A DNA stretch of 64,000 bases, taken from positions 1 through 64,000 of the forward strand of contig NZ_QENU01000002.1 of assembly GCF_003096995.1 (NCBI RefSeq). Direction: 5' to 3'. The notes under the pieces are model-generated. The model searched no databases and was not told where the DNA came from. It worked only from the letters and a program-made list of their open reading frames with translations. Source of the stretch: Alitibacter langaaensis DSM 22999 (GTDB taxonomy: Bacteria > Pseudomonadota > Gammaproteobacteria > Enterobacterales > Pasteurellaceae). The position numbers were made by a program, and so were the translations under genes. Position 1 is the stretch's first letter. The number at the start of each line of letters is the position of its first letter. Shown here one piece after another: positions 20,274 to 29,439 of this stretch.

Positions 20274-21035
20274 CTATTTCCAGCTAGCAATTTCATCGCT
20301 TAATGCTTTTGGCATACGGCGTGGCCCGCGAACAGCGGTAATGCCGAATTGACGCAATAGGTCGCGCGAAAGTTGAGTAGGGGAAAATTCTTTTAGACAT
20401 TGAATGCGCATAACCCGATCAACGCGTAAATCTTTATGTTTCGAGCGGTGGGGAATATTGGCTTCAAGCACCAAACATTGATAACGAATCGCAGCAGTGG
20501 GCGCGGTGACATAAATATAAACAATATCATCCACGGCAACATTATTGCTTTGTTTCCAAAGGATTATGCCGTTTTCGCGCAGTTCTTTTTCCACATCATA
20601 ATATTTAGGATTGGCTGGCACAATCCATTCTGTTTGCGTATCAATTTGCAACGCTTGTTTAGTCTGGCGAGTTGCCGTGATATCAAAACTGCTGTTAATT
20701 AAAAACAACAGCGTTTCTTGGTCAACACTGCCGTCTAATAATACGGTAATCCAGTTCGCTTTATTCATATGGTAAGCAGGCAAAAAGCCTTTTTGCTGCA
20801 AGAAATCGTCCACCATTTCAGTGGGGCATTTGAGATTGATCGCATCTATGCGCCCTTCGCCTTGCAACCCCAAACTTGAGCGCGGTATATCCATAATAAT
20901 GGCATACCATTTGCGGTTATCTTGGTGGCGCAAAACCGCGTAATTAGGATCACGTTTCCATAAATATTCAGGAGCGGTATTGTAGTGGCGATCGACGTAA
21001 TCAAGAATGAATTGGCGAAGATTTGGGTTTGACAT
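20274..21035 (-). CDS. YjbR-like domain fused to an EVE/PUA-like domain
   Basis: The protein has 253 residues. The N-terminal half (about 1-120) has the MmcQ/YjbR fold pattern, with PAYHMNKANWITVLLDGS followed by LLFLINSSF. The C-terminal half (about 130-253) resembles EVE/PUA-like domains: WIVPANPKYYDV, ILWKQ, DDIVYIYVTAP, then RGPRRMP. EVE domains bind modified bases in DNA or RNA, so a nucleic-acid role is possible but not shown. GGGAGC precedes the ATG at 21035, chosen over a longer upstream start. It lies downstream of an inverted USS pair. Confidence 0.7.
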   Translation of the reverse strand: MSNPNLRQFILDYVDRHYNTAPEYLWKRDPNYAVLRHQDNRKWYAIIMDIPRSSLGLQGEGRIDAINLKCPTEMVDDFLQQKGFLPAYHMNKANWITVLLDGSVDQETLLFLINSSFDITATRQTKQALQIDTQTEWIVPANPKYYDVEKELRENGIILWKQSNNVAVDDIVYIYVTAPTAAIRYQCLVLEANIPHRSKHKDLRVDRVMRIQCLKEFSPTQLSRDLLRQFGITAVRGPRRMPKALSDEIASWK

Positions 21036-21060
21036 AAATGCTCCCTTTCCCTTTAATGCA

Positions 21061-21100
21061 AAAGTGCGGTCAGAATTTTGCAAATTTTTGACCGCACTTT
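21061..21100. terminator. Inverted USS pair between yfbU and the YjbR-like gene
   Basis: AAAGTGCGGTCA (21061-21072) and TGACCGCACTTT (21089-21100) are perfect complements with a 16-base loop, placed right after the yfbU stop. The minus-strand tail is not T-rich, so it may be a weak terminator. Confidence 0.5.
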
Positions 21101-21104
21101 AGGA

Positions 21105-21599
21105 TTAGGCATTAAGAATATTTTGAATTTCTTGCATACTTAAACGATAACCGTGTGGGCAAGCGTGCCATACATCAAGCATTTTGCTGTATTTATCCCA
21201 CATTGGAGTTTGCGAATCGCAGCCGTGTTCGCATTGCATAAATTCTTGATATTTGCCTTCTACGCCCGAAATAAAACGTAAATAGTTCAAATATTTTTTC
21301 TCGCGAACCGCACAATAACCCACAAATTGCAAGCGAAGTGGCGTGATTGCCGATTTGTCCGCTAAGTTGTTGTAAGACACGTGCAATGCTTTATACATTT
21401 CAAGCGTATCAAGCACAATTTGACATTCTTGCTCTGTCACTTCACTGAAATCATGGCTGAGTTCTTTCAGCTCAAGTTCAAATCCGCCTCTCACAATGGC
21501 TTCTGCCCGTTGATAAGCTTTGGCATTATCAGGCTCTAACAAGCCCAAAAGTTTATATTGATTCGCTAATATCAAACGTTGAATTGTTGTCATTTCCAT
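21105..21599 (-). CDS. yfbU: YfbU family protein
   Basis: This 164-residue cytosolic helical protein of the YfbU (UPF0304) family matches the E. coli protein in length and pattern (QRLILANQYKLLGLLEPD at the N-terminus, LRFVGYC-like core, MWDKYSKML near the C-terminus). The molecular function is unknown. It starts 12 bases after mlaA, so the two form an operon. Confidence 0.88.
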   Translation of the reverse strand: MEMTTIQRLILANQYKLLGLLEPDNAKAYQRAEAIVRGGFELELKELSHDFSEVTEQECQIVLDTLEMYKALHVSYNNLADKSAITPLRLQFVGYCAVREKKYLNYLRFISGVEGKYQEFMQCEHGCDSQTPMWDKYSKMLDVWHACPHGYRLSMQEIQNILNA

Positions 21600-21611
21600 G
21601 GAAATTTTCTC

Positions 21612-22361
21612 CTAGTCAATACTATTTAAATCTTCTTGTGAAAGCCCTGAATCTTTGGCTTTGATCTTGCCGTCAGTGGCGCGATATTCTAAATTTTGGT
21701 AATAAGCTTCGCGGAATGTGATATACGGATCCGTTGCTTGATTTAACAGTGCTTCTTGGCTCATGGCTTTGGCTCGTTTATCAACAGCTTGCACCCCATA
21801 TTTCACGAGCGACCAAGGTCCGCCAACCCAATCCCAGAAAGGATAAGTATAGGCAGTATCCACCGCTGCACCCGTTAATTCACGCGGGGTTGTCGCATTA
21901 TATACAGGCAAGACTAAATAAGTACCCGGTTTCACGCCATAACTGCCCAAGGTATCGCCGAAAGTGCGTTGATTTTCAATTTTAAGCGGATCGCTATAAC
22001 TTGCCCAGTCGATTAAACCACCTAAACCAAAAGTGGAGTTAATAATGAAGCGATTTAAATGCACCATCGCTTTTTGTCCTTCGCCTTCCCATAAACGGTT
22101 GATGAAACTCACGGGCTCATCAAGGTTATTCGCCACGTTAGATAGCCCTTTGGTTAATGGAGAAGGGAGCGCGTCCCAGCCTTTTGCAGCAGGTTTTAGC
22201 AAATAAGGATCCAATACTTTATAGTTAAAATCCCACATCGTGCGGTTAAATCCTTGTAATGGATCTGAACGTTCGCCAGTAACAGGATCTATTGTTCCAG
22301 CACAGCCTGTCAGCATAACTGAGCTGAAAAGTGCGGTCACAAATAATGGTGTTTTTTTCAT
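21612..22361 (-). CDS. mlaA: Outer-membrane lipoprotein MlaA (VacJ)
   Basis: MlaA removes phospholipids from the outer leaflet of the outer membrane and passes them to MlaC, with OmpC-type porins as partners. The 249-residue protein has a lipoprotein signal (lipobox LTGC, C20) and the family core DPLQGFNRTMWDFNYKVLDP. Further landmarks are FIINSTFGLGGL and GDTLGSYGVKPGTYLVLP. The rest of the Mla pathway is not in the window. Confidence 0.96.
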   Translation of the reverse strand: MKKTPLFVTALFSSVMLTGCAGTIDPVTGERSDPLQGFNRTMWDFNYKVLDPYLLKPAAKGWDALPSPLTKGLSNVANNLDEPVSFINRLWEGEGQKAMVHLNRFIINSTFGLGGLIDWASYSDPLKIENQRTFGDTLGSYGVKPGTYLVLPVYNATTPRELTGAAVDTAYTYPFWDWVGGPWSLVKYGVQAVDKRAKAMSQEALLNQATDPYITFREAYYQNLEYRATDGKIKAKDSGLSQEDLNSID

Positions 22362-22469
22362 TTATAACATCCCTATGTTGGATAAATTAAATGCATTGTA
22401 AATGAGTTGCCCGAAAACGACAAATAAAATGCGTGCAGTGGAAATTAGATTGAATATTAAGTTGAATAA

Positions 22470-22508
22470 AGTGAATTTTTATGCAATATTACAGCATAAA
22501 TAATCACA
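22470..22508 (+). promoter_or_regulatory. Tandem ARG-box-like sites upstream of carAB
   Basis: Two 18-bp sites (22470-22487 and 22491-22508) are separated by exactly 3 bp, the spacing of E. coli ArgR operators. The first core, TGAATTTTTATGCA, differs from the consensus TGAATWWWWATTCA at one base. The second, AGCATAAATAATCA, differs at three. Confidence 0.6.
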
Positions 22509-22527
22509 TTAACCTTTGCGAATTTGC

Positions 22528-22556
22528 TTGAAACCACATTCATTGTCCTTTAGAAT
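22528..22556 (+). promoter_or_regulatory. Probable carAB promoter
   Basis: TTGAAA (22528-22533) and TAGAAT (22551-22556) are 17 bases apart, a good sigma-70 match, about 165 bases before carA and just downstream of the ARG-box-like sites. The remainder of the 358-base gap holds a USS and no gene. Confidence 0.6.
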
Positions 22557-22719
22557 AGCTGAAATTTGGCTATTAAAGCGAAATTAATGAGCGAATTTTG
22601 TCAATGTGATGCATCAGCGTTCTAAACTTGCCTAAAAGTGCGGTGATTTTTTGACAAAATTTGTGGTTAATGAACATTCGCAAGTGTTCGACCGAATAAC
22701 AATTTATAGGAGATATTCT

Positions 22720-23844
22720 ATGTCTGAACCAGCAATTTTAGTATTGGCTGACGGCAGTGTTTTCCACGGCACATCCATTGGGGCAGCAGGCTCCGCGATT
22801 GGAGAAGTCGTTTTTAATACCTCAATGACGGGGTATCAAGAAATTCTTACCGACCCTTCTTATTTCCGACAAATCGTCACACTCACTTATCCACATATCG
22901 GCAACACTGGGGCAAACCCTGAAGATCTTGAAAGCAAAGGCGTCTATGCCGCGGGCTTAATTATTCGTGATCTTCCGTTAATTCATAGCAATTTCCGTGC
23001 AAACCAAAGTCTTCCTGACTATTTAAAAGAAAATAATGTGGTTGCCATTGCGGATATCGACACTCGCCGTTTAACGCGTCATTTGCGTGATAAAGGTGCC
23101 ATGGCAGGTTGCATTATGACAGGCGAAGTTGATGAGAAAAAAGCTTTAGAACTCGCCTTAAGTTTTGGTTCTATGGCAGGGAAAGATTTAGCGCAAGAAG
23201 TAACCTGTCAAGCGCCTTATGAGTGGACACAAGGGGAGTGGGAATTAGGCAAAGGCTATAATCCACAACCAGAACAAAAATATTACATTGTCGCCTACGA
23301 TTTTGGGGTAAAACATAATATCTTACGTATGCTTGCTGAACGTGGTTGCAAAATCACCGTGGTGCCAGCAAAAACGCCAGCAAAAGACGCGCTAGCATTA
23401 AATCCAGACGGCGTTTTCTTGTCTAATGGCCCGGGCGATCCAGAACCTTGTGATTATGCGATTACCGCAATTCAAGAAATTTTAGCCACGAAGAAACCGG
23501 TATTTGGCATTTGCTTAGGGCATCAATTACTCGGATTAGCCGTTGGCGGCAAAACAAAAAAAATGCCATTCGGACATCACGGTGCCAATCACCCCGTGCA
23601 AGATTTAGACACACAAAAAGTGTTTATCACCAGCCAAAACCACGGCTTTGAAGTGGACGAACACAGCTTGCCAAAAAATGTAAAAATTACTCACCGCTCT
23701 TTATTCGATGGTTCAGTGCAGGGTATTGAACTCACAGACCAAGTGGCATTTTCATTCCAAGGTCACCCAGAAGCAAGCCCAGGACCGAATGATGTCGCCT
23801 ATTTGTTTGATAAGTTTATGACAGCGTTAGCACAACAAAAATAA
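22720..23844 (+). CDS. carA: Carbamoyl-phosphate synthase small subunit
   Basis: This glutamine amidotransferase subunit supplies ammonia to CarB. The 374-residue protein has an N-terminal CPSase domain ([19 protein letters not shown]) and a class I GATase domain with the nucleophile cysteine in [14 protein letters not shown] and the histidine in [10 protein letters not shown]. The ATG at 22720 follows TAGGAGAT at good spacing. CarB follows 55 bases later. Carbamoyl phosphate feeds both pyrimidine and arginine synthesis, which fits the ARG-box-like sites upstream. Confidence 0.97.
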   Translation: MSEPAILVLADGSVFHGTSIGAAGSAIGEVVFNTSMTGYQEILTDPSYFRQIVTLTYPHIGNTGANPEDLESKGVYAAGLIIRDLPLIHSNFRANQSLPDYLKENNVVAIADIDTRRLTRHLRDKGAMAGCIMTGEVDEKKALELALSFGSMAGKDLAQEVTCQAPYEWTQGEWELGKGYNPQPEQKYYIVAYDFGVKHNILRMLAERGCKITVVPAKTPAKDALALNPDGVFLSNGPGDPEPCDYAITAIQEILATKKPVFGICLGHQLLGLAVGGKTKKMPFGHHGANHPVQDLDTQKVFITSQNHGFEVDEHSLPKNVKITHRSLFDGSVQGIELTDQVAFSFQGHPEASPGPNDVAYLFDKFMTALAQQK

Positions 23845-23899
23845 ACGCTATGAAAGGCAGAAATAACAGTAAGATTTTAATGAATAGAGAGAAAGAATA

Positions 23900-26800
23900 A
23901 TGCCAAAACGTACAGATATAAACACTATTTTAATTATCGGCGCGGGTCCGATTGTGATTGGGCAGGCGTGTGAATTTGACTATTCGGGGGCGCAGGCGTG
24001 TAAAGCCTTGCGTGAAGAAGGTTATAAAGTGGTGTTGGTCAATTCAAACCCAGCGACCATTATGACCGATCCGAATATGGCGGACGTCACTTATATTGAG
24101 CCAATTCAATGGCAAAGCGTTGAAAAAATTATTGAGAAAGAACGCCCAGATGCCATTCTTCCTACAATGGGGGGGCAAACCGCATTAAACTGTGCGCTGG
24201 ATTTATCAAAAAATGGCGTGTTGAAAAAATATGGCGTGGAGCTGATTGGTGCTACTGAAGATGCCATTGATAAAGCGGAAGATCGCGGTCGTTTTAAAGA
24301 TGCGATGGCGAAGATTGGCTTAAATACACCAAAATCTTTTGTTTGCCACAGTTTTGATGAAGCTTGGGCTGCACAGGCGGAAGTGGGTTTCCCAACCTTA
24401 ATTCGCCCGTCTTTCACAATGGGCGGTTCGGGCGGCGGTATTGCTTATAACCGTGATGAATTCCAAGCGATTTGTGAACGTGGTTTTGAAGCGTCACCAA
24501 CTCACGAATTATTGATCGAACAATCTGTTCTCGGTTGGAAAGAATATGAAATGGAAGTGGTACGCGATAAAGCGGATAACTGTATTATCGTTTGCTCCAT
24601 TGAAAACTTCGACCCGATGGGCGTGCATACGGGGGATTCTATTACCGTTGCCCCAGCTCAAACCCTTACCGATAAAGAATATCAGATTATGCGTAATGCC
24701 AGCCTTGCGGTGTTGCGTGAAATTGGCGTGGATACTGGCGGTTCTAACGTGCAATTCGCGATTAATCCAGCCAATGGCGAGATGATTGTAATTGAAATGA
24801 ACCCGCGTGTGAGCCGTTCTTCTGCCCTTGCGTCAAAAGCCACAGGCTTCCCAATCGCTAAAGTGGCGGCTAAATTGGCGGTGGGTTATACGCTTAACGA
24901 ATTGCGTAACGACATCACTGGCGGTTTAATTCCTGCATCATTCGAGCCGTCTATTGACTATGTGGTGACCAAAGTGCCACGTTTTGCCTTTGAAAAATTC
25001 CCGAAAGCAGATGATCGTTTAACAACGCAAATGAAATCTGTGGGCGAAGTGATGGCAATGGGACGCACATTCCAAGAGAGCTTACAAAAAGCCTTGCGCG
25101 GTTTAGAAACGGGCATTTGTGGTTTCAATTTACTTTCTGAAGAACCTGAAAAAATTCGTAGCGAGCTTGGCAACCCAGGTCCAAACCGCATTTTATATGT
25201 GGCAGATGCTTTCGGTGCAGGTTTTTCATTAGAAGAAGTGCATCATTATTCAAAAATTGATCCTTGGTTCTTAATTCAAATTCAAGATTTGGTGCAAGAA
25301 GAGTTAGCCCTTGAAAAACGCCGTTTAGATGAACTAGATTATGCAGAATTACGCCGTTTGAAACGCAAAGGTTTCTCTGATAAACGTATCGGTCAGCTCA
25401 CTAAAGCAGGGGAAAGTGCGGTCAGAAATAAACGAAATATTTTAAACTTACACCCTGTGTATAAACGGGTGGATACTTGTGCGGGCGAGTTTAAATCGGA
25501 CACTGCCTATCTCTATTCTACCTATGAAGAAGAATGTGAAGCGAAGCCAACAGATCGTAAAAAAGTGATGATCTTAGGGGGCGGACCAAACCGTATCGGA
25601 CAAGGGATTGAATTTGACTATTGTTGTGTGCATGCCGCCCTTGCTTTGCGTGAAAGTGGCTTTGAAACCATTATGGTGAACTGCAACCCAGAAACCGTTT
25701 CAACGGATTTTGATACCTCTGATCGATTATATTTTGAGCCATTAACCCTTGAAGATGTGCTAGAAATCGTACATAAAGAACAGCCTTGGGGCGTGATTGT
25801 GCATTATGGCGGTCAAACACCGTTGAAATTAGCCAATGCCTTACACGAAAATGGCGTGAATATTATAGGCACTTCGGCAGACAGTATTGATGCGGCAGAA
25901 GACCGTGAGCGTTTCCAAAAAATCTTGCAAGATTTAGGCTTAAAACAGCCGAATAACCGCACCGCGCGTAATGCAGAAGAAGCAGTGAAATTGGCGGAAG
26001 AAGTGGGCTATCCTTTGGTTGTTCGTCCGTCTTATGTATTAGGTGGCCGTGCGATGCAGATTGTTTATAACGTGGATGAACTCAATCAATATATGCGTGA
26101 AGCGGTGTCTGTATCTAACGACAGCCCAATTTTGCTCGATCATTTCTTAAATAATGCGATTGAAGTGGATGTGGATTGTATCTGCGATGGTACCGATGTG
26201 ATCATCGGTGGCATTATGCAGCATATCGAACAAGCGGGCATTCACTCTGGGGATTCAGCTTGCTCATTGCCGCCTTATTCCTTGAGCCAAGCTATTCAAA
26301 ATGAAATCCGCCGCCAAACAGCAGCAATGGCGTATGCATTGAATGTGGTGGGCTTGATGAATGTGCAATTCGCTGTGCAAAATGACGTGATTTATGTACT
26401 CGAAGTCAACCCGCGTGCTAGCCGTACCGTGCCATTTGTGAGTAAAGCCACCAGCCAACCGTTAGCCAAAATTGCGGCGCGTGTAATGGCAGGAATTAGC
26501 TTGAAAGAACAATCGGTGCAAGGTGAAATCATTCCAACACATTTTAGCGTGAAAGAAGCCGTATTCCCATTCATCAAATTCCCGGGTGTGGATACGATTT
26601 TAGGGCCAGAAATGCGCTCAACAGGCGAAGTGATGGGCGTTGGCATGACATTCTCCGAAGCTTTCCTAAAAGCACAACTTGGCGCCAATGAACGCATTCC
26701 GAAAACAGGCAAAGTGTTCTTATCAGTTGATAATGCGGATAAAGCTCGTTTATTACCTGTGGCGCGTGCTTTGCAAGAGCAAGGTTATGGCTTATGTGCC

Positions 26801-27106
26801 ACTATGGGCACGGCAAAATTCTTGCGTGAAAATGGTATTGCAACGCAAATGGTGAACAAAGTCCGTGAAGGTCGCCCAAATATTGTCGATGCGATCAAAA
26901 ATGGTGAAATCGCAATGGTGATCAACACCACAGGCAGCTTGCCAGAATCCGTTGCCGATAGTCATTCGATTCGCCGTAGCGCATTACAACAACGTGTGTT
27001 CTTGCAAACAACGATGGCAGCGGCAGAAGCCCTTGCTGAAGGTGTGAAAAGCATTGATAGTTGCGATGTTTATTCGGTGCAAGGTTTACACGCACAATTA
27101 AATTAA
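23900..27106 (+). CDS. carB: Carbamoyl-phosphate synthase large subunit
   Basis: This enzyme makes carbamoyl phosphate from bicarbonate, ammonia and two ATP. The 1068 residues (E. coli 1073) show two homologous ATP-grasp halves. The first begins [20 protein letters not shown] and the second [18 protein letters not shown]. An oligomerisation region lies between them, and the C-terminal MGS-like allosteric domain follows ([18 protein letters not shown]). It forms an operon with carA. Confidence 0.98.
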   Translation: MPKRTDINTILIIGAGPIVIGQACEFDYSGAQACKALREEGYKVVLVNSNPATIMTDPNMADVTYIEPIQWQSVEKIIEKERPDAILPTMGGQTALNCALDLSKNGVLKKYGVELIGATEDAIDKAEDRGRFKDAMAKIGLNTPKSFVCHSFDEAWAAQAEVGFPTLIRPSFTMGGSGGGIAYNRDEFQAICERGFEASPTHELLIEQSVLGWKEYEMEVVRDKADNCIIVCSIENFDPMGVHTGDSITVAPAQTLTDKEYQIMRNASLAVLREIGVDTGGSNVQFAINPANGEMIVIEMNPRVSRSSALASKATGFPIAKVAAKLAVGYTLNELRNDITGGLIPASFEPSIDYVVTKVPRFAFEKFPKADDRLTTQMKSVGEVMAMGRTFQESLQKALRGLETGICGFNLLSEEPEKIRSELGNPGPNRILYVADAFGAGFSLEEVHHYSKIDPWFLIQIQDLVQEELALEKRRLDELDYAELRRLKRKGFSDKRIGQLTKAGESAVRNKRNILNLHPVYKRVDTCAGEFKSDTAYLYSTYEEECEAKPTDRKKVMILGGGPNRIGQGIEFDYCCVHAALALRESGFETIMVNCNPETVSTDFDTSDRLYFEPLTLEDVLEIVHKEQPWGVIVHYGGQTPLKLANALHENGVNIIGTSADSIDAAEDRERFQKILQDLGLKQPNNRTARNAEEAVKLAEEVGYPLVVRPSYVLGGRAMQIVYNVDELNQYMREAVSVSNDSPILLDHFLNNAIEVDVDCICDGTDVIIGGIMQHIEQAGIHSGDSACSLPPYSLSQAIQNEIRRQTAAMAYALNVVGLMNVQFAVQNDVIYVLEVNPRASRTVPFVSKATSQPLAKIAARVMAGISLKEQSVQGEIIPTHFSVKEAVFPFIKFPGVDTILGPEMRSTGEVMGVGMTFSEAFLKAQLGANERIPKTGKVFLSVDNADKARLLPVARALQEQGYGLCATMGTAKFLRENGIATQMVNKVREGRPNIVDAIKNGEIAMVINTTGSLPESVADSHSIRRSALQQRVFLQTTMAAAEALAEGVKSIDSCDVYSVQGLHAQLN

Positions 27107-27128
27107 AAAATTAGTGTTCCTAATTTTT
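27106..27128 (+). terminator. Possible carB terminator
   Basis: AAAAATTAG (27106-27114) and CTAATTTTT (27120-27128) form a 9-bp AT-rich stem right at the carB stop codon. It is weak, and a stronger terminator follows 80 bases later. Confidence 0.4.
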
Positions 27129-27208
27129 CGCTAATTTTGGCAGTCTATTATACTCACATCGAAAGGCGAGAGCTGATAGATGACAAAATGTTTTTTTCAT
27201 AATAATGT

Positions 27209-27246
27209 ATAACCGCGCTTCATCCAAAAGTGCGGTTATTTTTTTA
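27209..27246 (+). terminator. Terminator between carB and qseB
   Basis: ATAACCGCGCTT (27209-27220) pairs with AAGTGCGGTTAT (27228-27239, one G-U) around a 7-base loop and is followed by seven T. One arm is a partial USS. Confidence 0.75.
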
Positions 27247-27283
27247 ATTATTTTTGTCACCATGGATAGAAAAGGATAATGCA

Positions 27284-27961
27284 ATGCGAATTTTGCTGGT
27301 TGAAGATGATAGGATGATTGCTGATGCGGTTTCGGCAAATTTACAAGACAGCCATTATGCGGTGGATTGGGTGAATAATGGTAAAACGGCGGAAGAAGCC
27401 TTAATGAGTCAGGCTTATGATCTGGTTTTGCTCGATCTTGGTTTGCCGGGGCAAGACGGCTTAAAAGTGCTTGCGCATATCCGCCAAAATCAAAATAGCA
27501 CGCCAGTGTTAATTGTGACGGCACGAGATGATTTAGAAAGCCGTCTTTCTGGCTTGGACGGCGGTGCCGATGATTATATTGTTAAGCCTTTTGATATGGC
27601 AGAATTGCAGGCGCGTATGCGTGCGGTGTTGCGCCGCCATAGCGGGCATAGTTCACCGAAATTAACCAATGGCACGATTACGCTCGATCCCACCACCTAC
27701 TTGGTGGAAGTAAAAGGGCAAGCAGACGCCATCACCTTGAGCAACAAAGAATTTTCCGTATTGCAGGCTTTAATGACGCGTGCGGGCATGATTTTATCCC
27801 GTGCGGATTTAGAAGATAAAATTTATGCTTGGGGCGAAGAAGTGGAAAGCAATGCCATTGATTTTTTAATTCACAGCTTGCGGAAAAAAATTGGTAAAGA
27901 GCAAATTAAGAATGTGCGTGGCGTGGGCTGGATGATCCCCAAAGGAGAGCATAATGTTTAA
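27284..27961 (+). CDS. qseB: OmpR-family response regulator QseB (FirR)
   Basis: This is a 225-residue two-component response regulator. The receiver domain begins MRILLVEDDRMIADAV, has the phosphoacceptor aspartate in DLVLLDLGLPG near residue 51 and KPF near residue 100. A C-terminal OmpR-type winged helix ends in VRGVGWMIPK. It overlaps qseC by 8 bases. In nontypeable H. influenzae this pair has been called QseBC or FirRS and responds to ferrous iron. The eptA-like gene just downstream is a plausible target. The ATG at 27284 has AAAGGAT before it. Confidence 0.9.
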   Translation: MRILLVEDDRMIADAVSANLQDSHYAVDWVNNGKTAEEALMSQAYDLVLLDLGLPGQDGLKVLAHIRQNQNSTPVLIVTARDDLESRLSGLDGGADDYIVKPFDMAELQARMRAVLRRHSGHSSPKLTNGTITLDPTTYLVEVKGQADAITLSNKEFSVLQALMTRAGMILSRADLEDKIYAWGEEVESNAIDFLIHSLRKKIGKEQIKNVRGVGWMIPKGEHNV

Positions 27962-29327
27962 ATCCATTCGGGCAAAATTAATCACCAGTTTGCTGCTTTC
28001 TACCGCGATAATCAGCTTTATTGCGGCGGGGATCGCTTTTTATGATACCTATCGTGAAACCTACAAACAGCAAGACCGCACCTTGAAAAAAATCGCGTCC
28101 TATATCACTTCGCCTACTTATTTAGCCAGTGGTTTTAGTGAAGGTGATGATAACCGTATCGCTGTTACTTGGATTGCCAATAACCAACCGCACCCGCATT
28201 TTCAATTGCCCGAAAAATTAGAAAATGAGTTTTATAATTTTATTCAAGAGCAAGGCACATTTAAGCTCTCGAATAACCAAAACCCGCGGAATATTTTCAC
28301 GAATTTATGGTATGGCGAAGTGAGTTATCGCGGTTATTTGCAGATTAGGGAAGACGGCATTCTGGTCATTATGCAAGAAAATGAATATCGAGAAGAGCTT
28401 GCGCTCCACGCCGCTTGGGCAAGTTTAATGCCATTATTAGTTTTATTACCGCTGATTGGCTGTTTAACCTTTTGGGTGGTAAAACGCACGATGTCGCCGA
28501 TAGAAGAACTGTCGAATAGCCTTGCGTTGCGCCAAGAGCAAGATCTAACAGCGTTGCCACTGGAAGGTGTTCCCACTGAAATCACAGGTTTTGTGCAGGC
28601 AATCAATCAGCTTTTAGCACGAACGCGTGCTTTTATTGAACAGCAAAAACGTTTTATCGCCGATGCCGCCCATGAATTGCGCACGCCGATCACCGCGCTT
28701 TCTTTACAAGCCGAACGCCTTAACAATCAAGAAATGTCGGAAGAAGCAAAATCACAGGTGCAGAAACTGAATCAAGGCATACGCCGTAGCCGTGATTTAT
28801 TAGAGCAACTTCTCTCTTTAGCCCGCACTCAAAATAAAGATCATAAAGATAAAACTACTTTGAATTTGCACAATATTTTCAGCCGAGTGATTGAAGATCT
28901 TTATCCGCTTGCAGAACAAAAAATGCAGGATCTTGGCGTGGTGTCTGAAGGCAAAACGGAATTTTACGCTAACGAAACAGATTTTTACTTATTAATCAAA
29001 ACCTTAGTGGATAATGCAATTCGCTATACGCCAGCGGGTTCACAAATCGACTTAAGTGCGGTGGAAAAAGACGGAATTTTGGAAATTTTTGTGGAAGATA
29101 ATGGCGATGGCATTCCTGAACAAGAACGCCAGCGTGTGCTTGATCCTTTTTATCGAGTATTAGGCTCGGAGCAACAAGGATCAGGCTTGGGCTTGGCTAT
29201 CGCGAATCAGATTGTGCAAGATTATCATGGCAACATTCAATTACTTGATAGCCAAAATTTTGCGCGCGGTTTGATGATAAAAATAACGTTCAACAAATTG
29301 CAAAATTCATTCAATGCTAATTCTTAA
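27954..29327 (+). CDS. qseC: Sensor histidine kinase QseC (FirS)
   Basis: This is a 457-residue membrane sensor kinase. There are two membrane segments (about residues 9-28 and 156-175) with a periplasmic sensor between them, then a HAMP-like linker. The phosphoacceptor histidine is in IADAAHELRTPITAL, and the ATPase has DNAIRYTP, EDNGDGIPE and GSGLGLAI. Overlap with qseB implies translational coupling. E. coli QseC has 449 residues. PmrB-like specificity cannot be excluded, given the downstream phosphoethanolamine transferase. Confidence 0.9.
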   Translation: MFKSIRAKLITSLLLSTAIISFIAAGIAFYDTYRETYKQQDRTLKKIASYITSPTYLASGFSEGDDNRIAVTWIANNQPHPHFQLPEKLENEFYNFIQEQGTFKLSNNQNPRNIFTNLWYGEVSYRGYLQIREDGILVIMQENEYREELALHAAWASLMPLLVLLPLIGCLTFWVVKRTMSPIEELSNSLALRQEQDLTALPLEGVPTEITGFVQAINQLLARTRAFIEQQKRFIADAAHELRTPITALSLQAERLNNQEMSEEAKSQVQKLNQGIRRSRDLLEQLLSLARTQNKDHKDKTTLNLHNIFSRVIEDLYPLAEQKMQDLGVVSEGKTEFYANETDFYLLIKTLVDNAIRYTPAGSQIDLSAVEKDGILEIFVEDNGDGIPEQERQRVLDPFYRVLGSEQQGSGLGLAIANQIVQDYHGNIQLLDSQNFARGLMIKITFNKLQNSFNANS

Positions 29328-29439
29328 CTAATTTTCCCCATACATAATAGCTCTTAGGATACATAGCGTCTCTTACTTTGCTGAGCCGCTATAACGATTA
29401 AAAAATATTCGTATTTTTGACCGCACTTTAGGAGCTATC

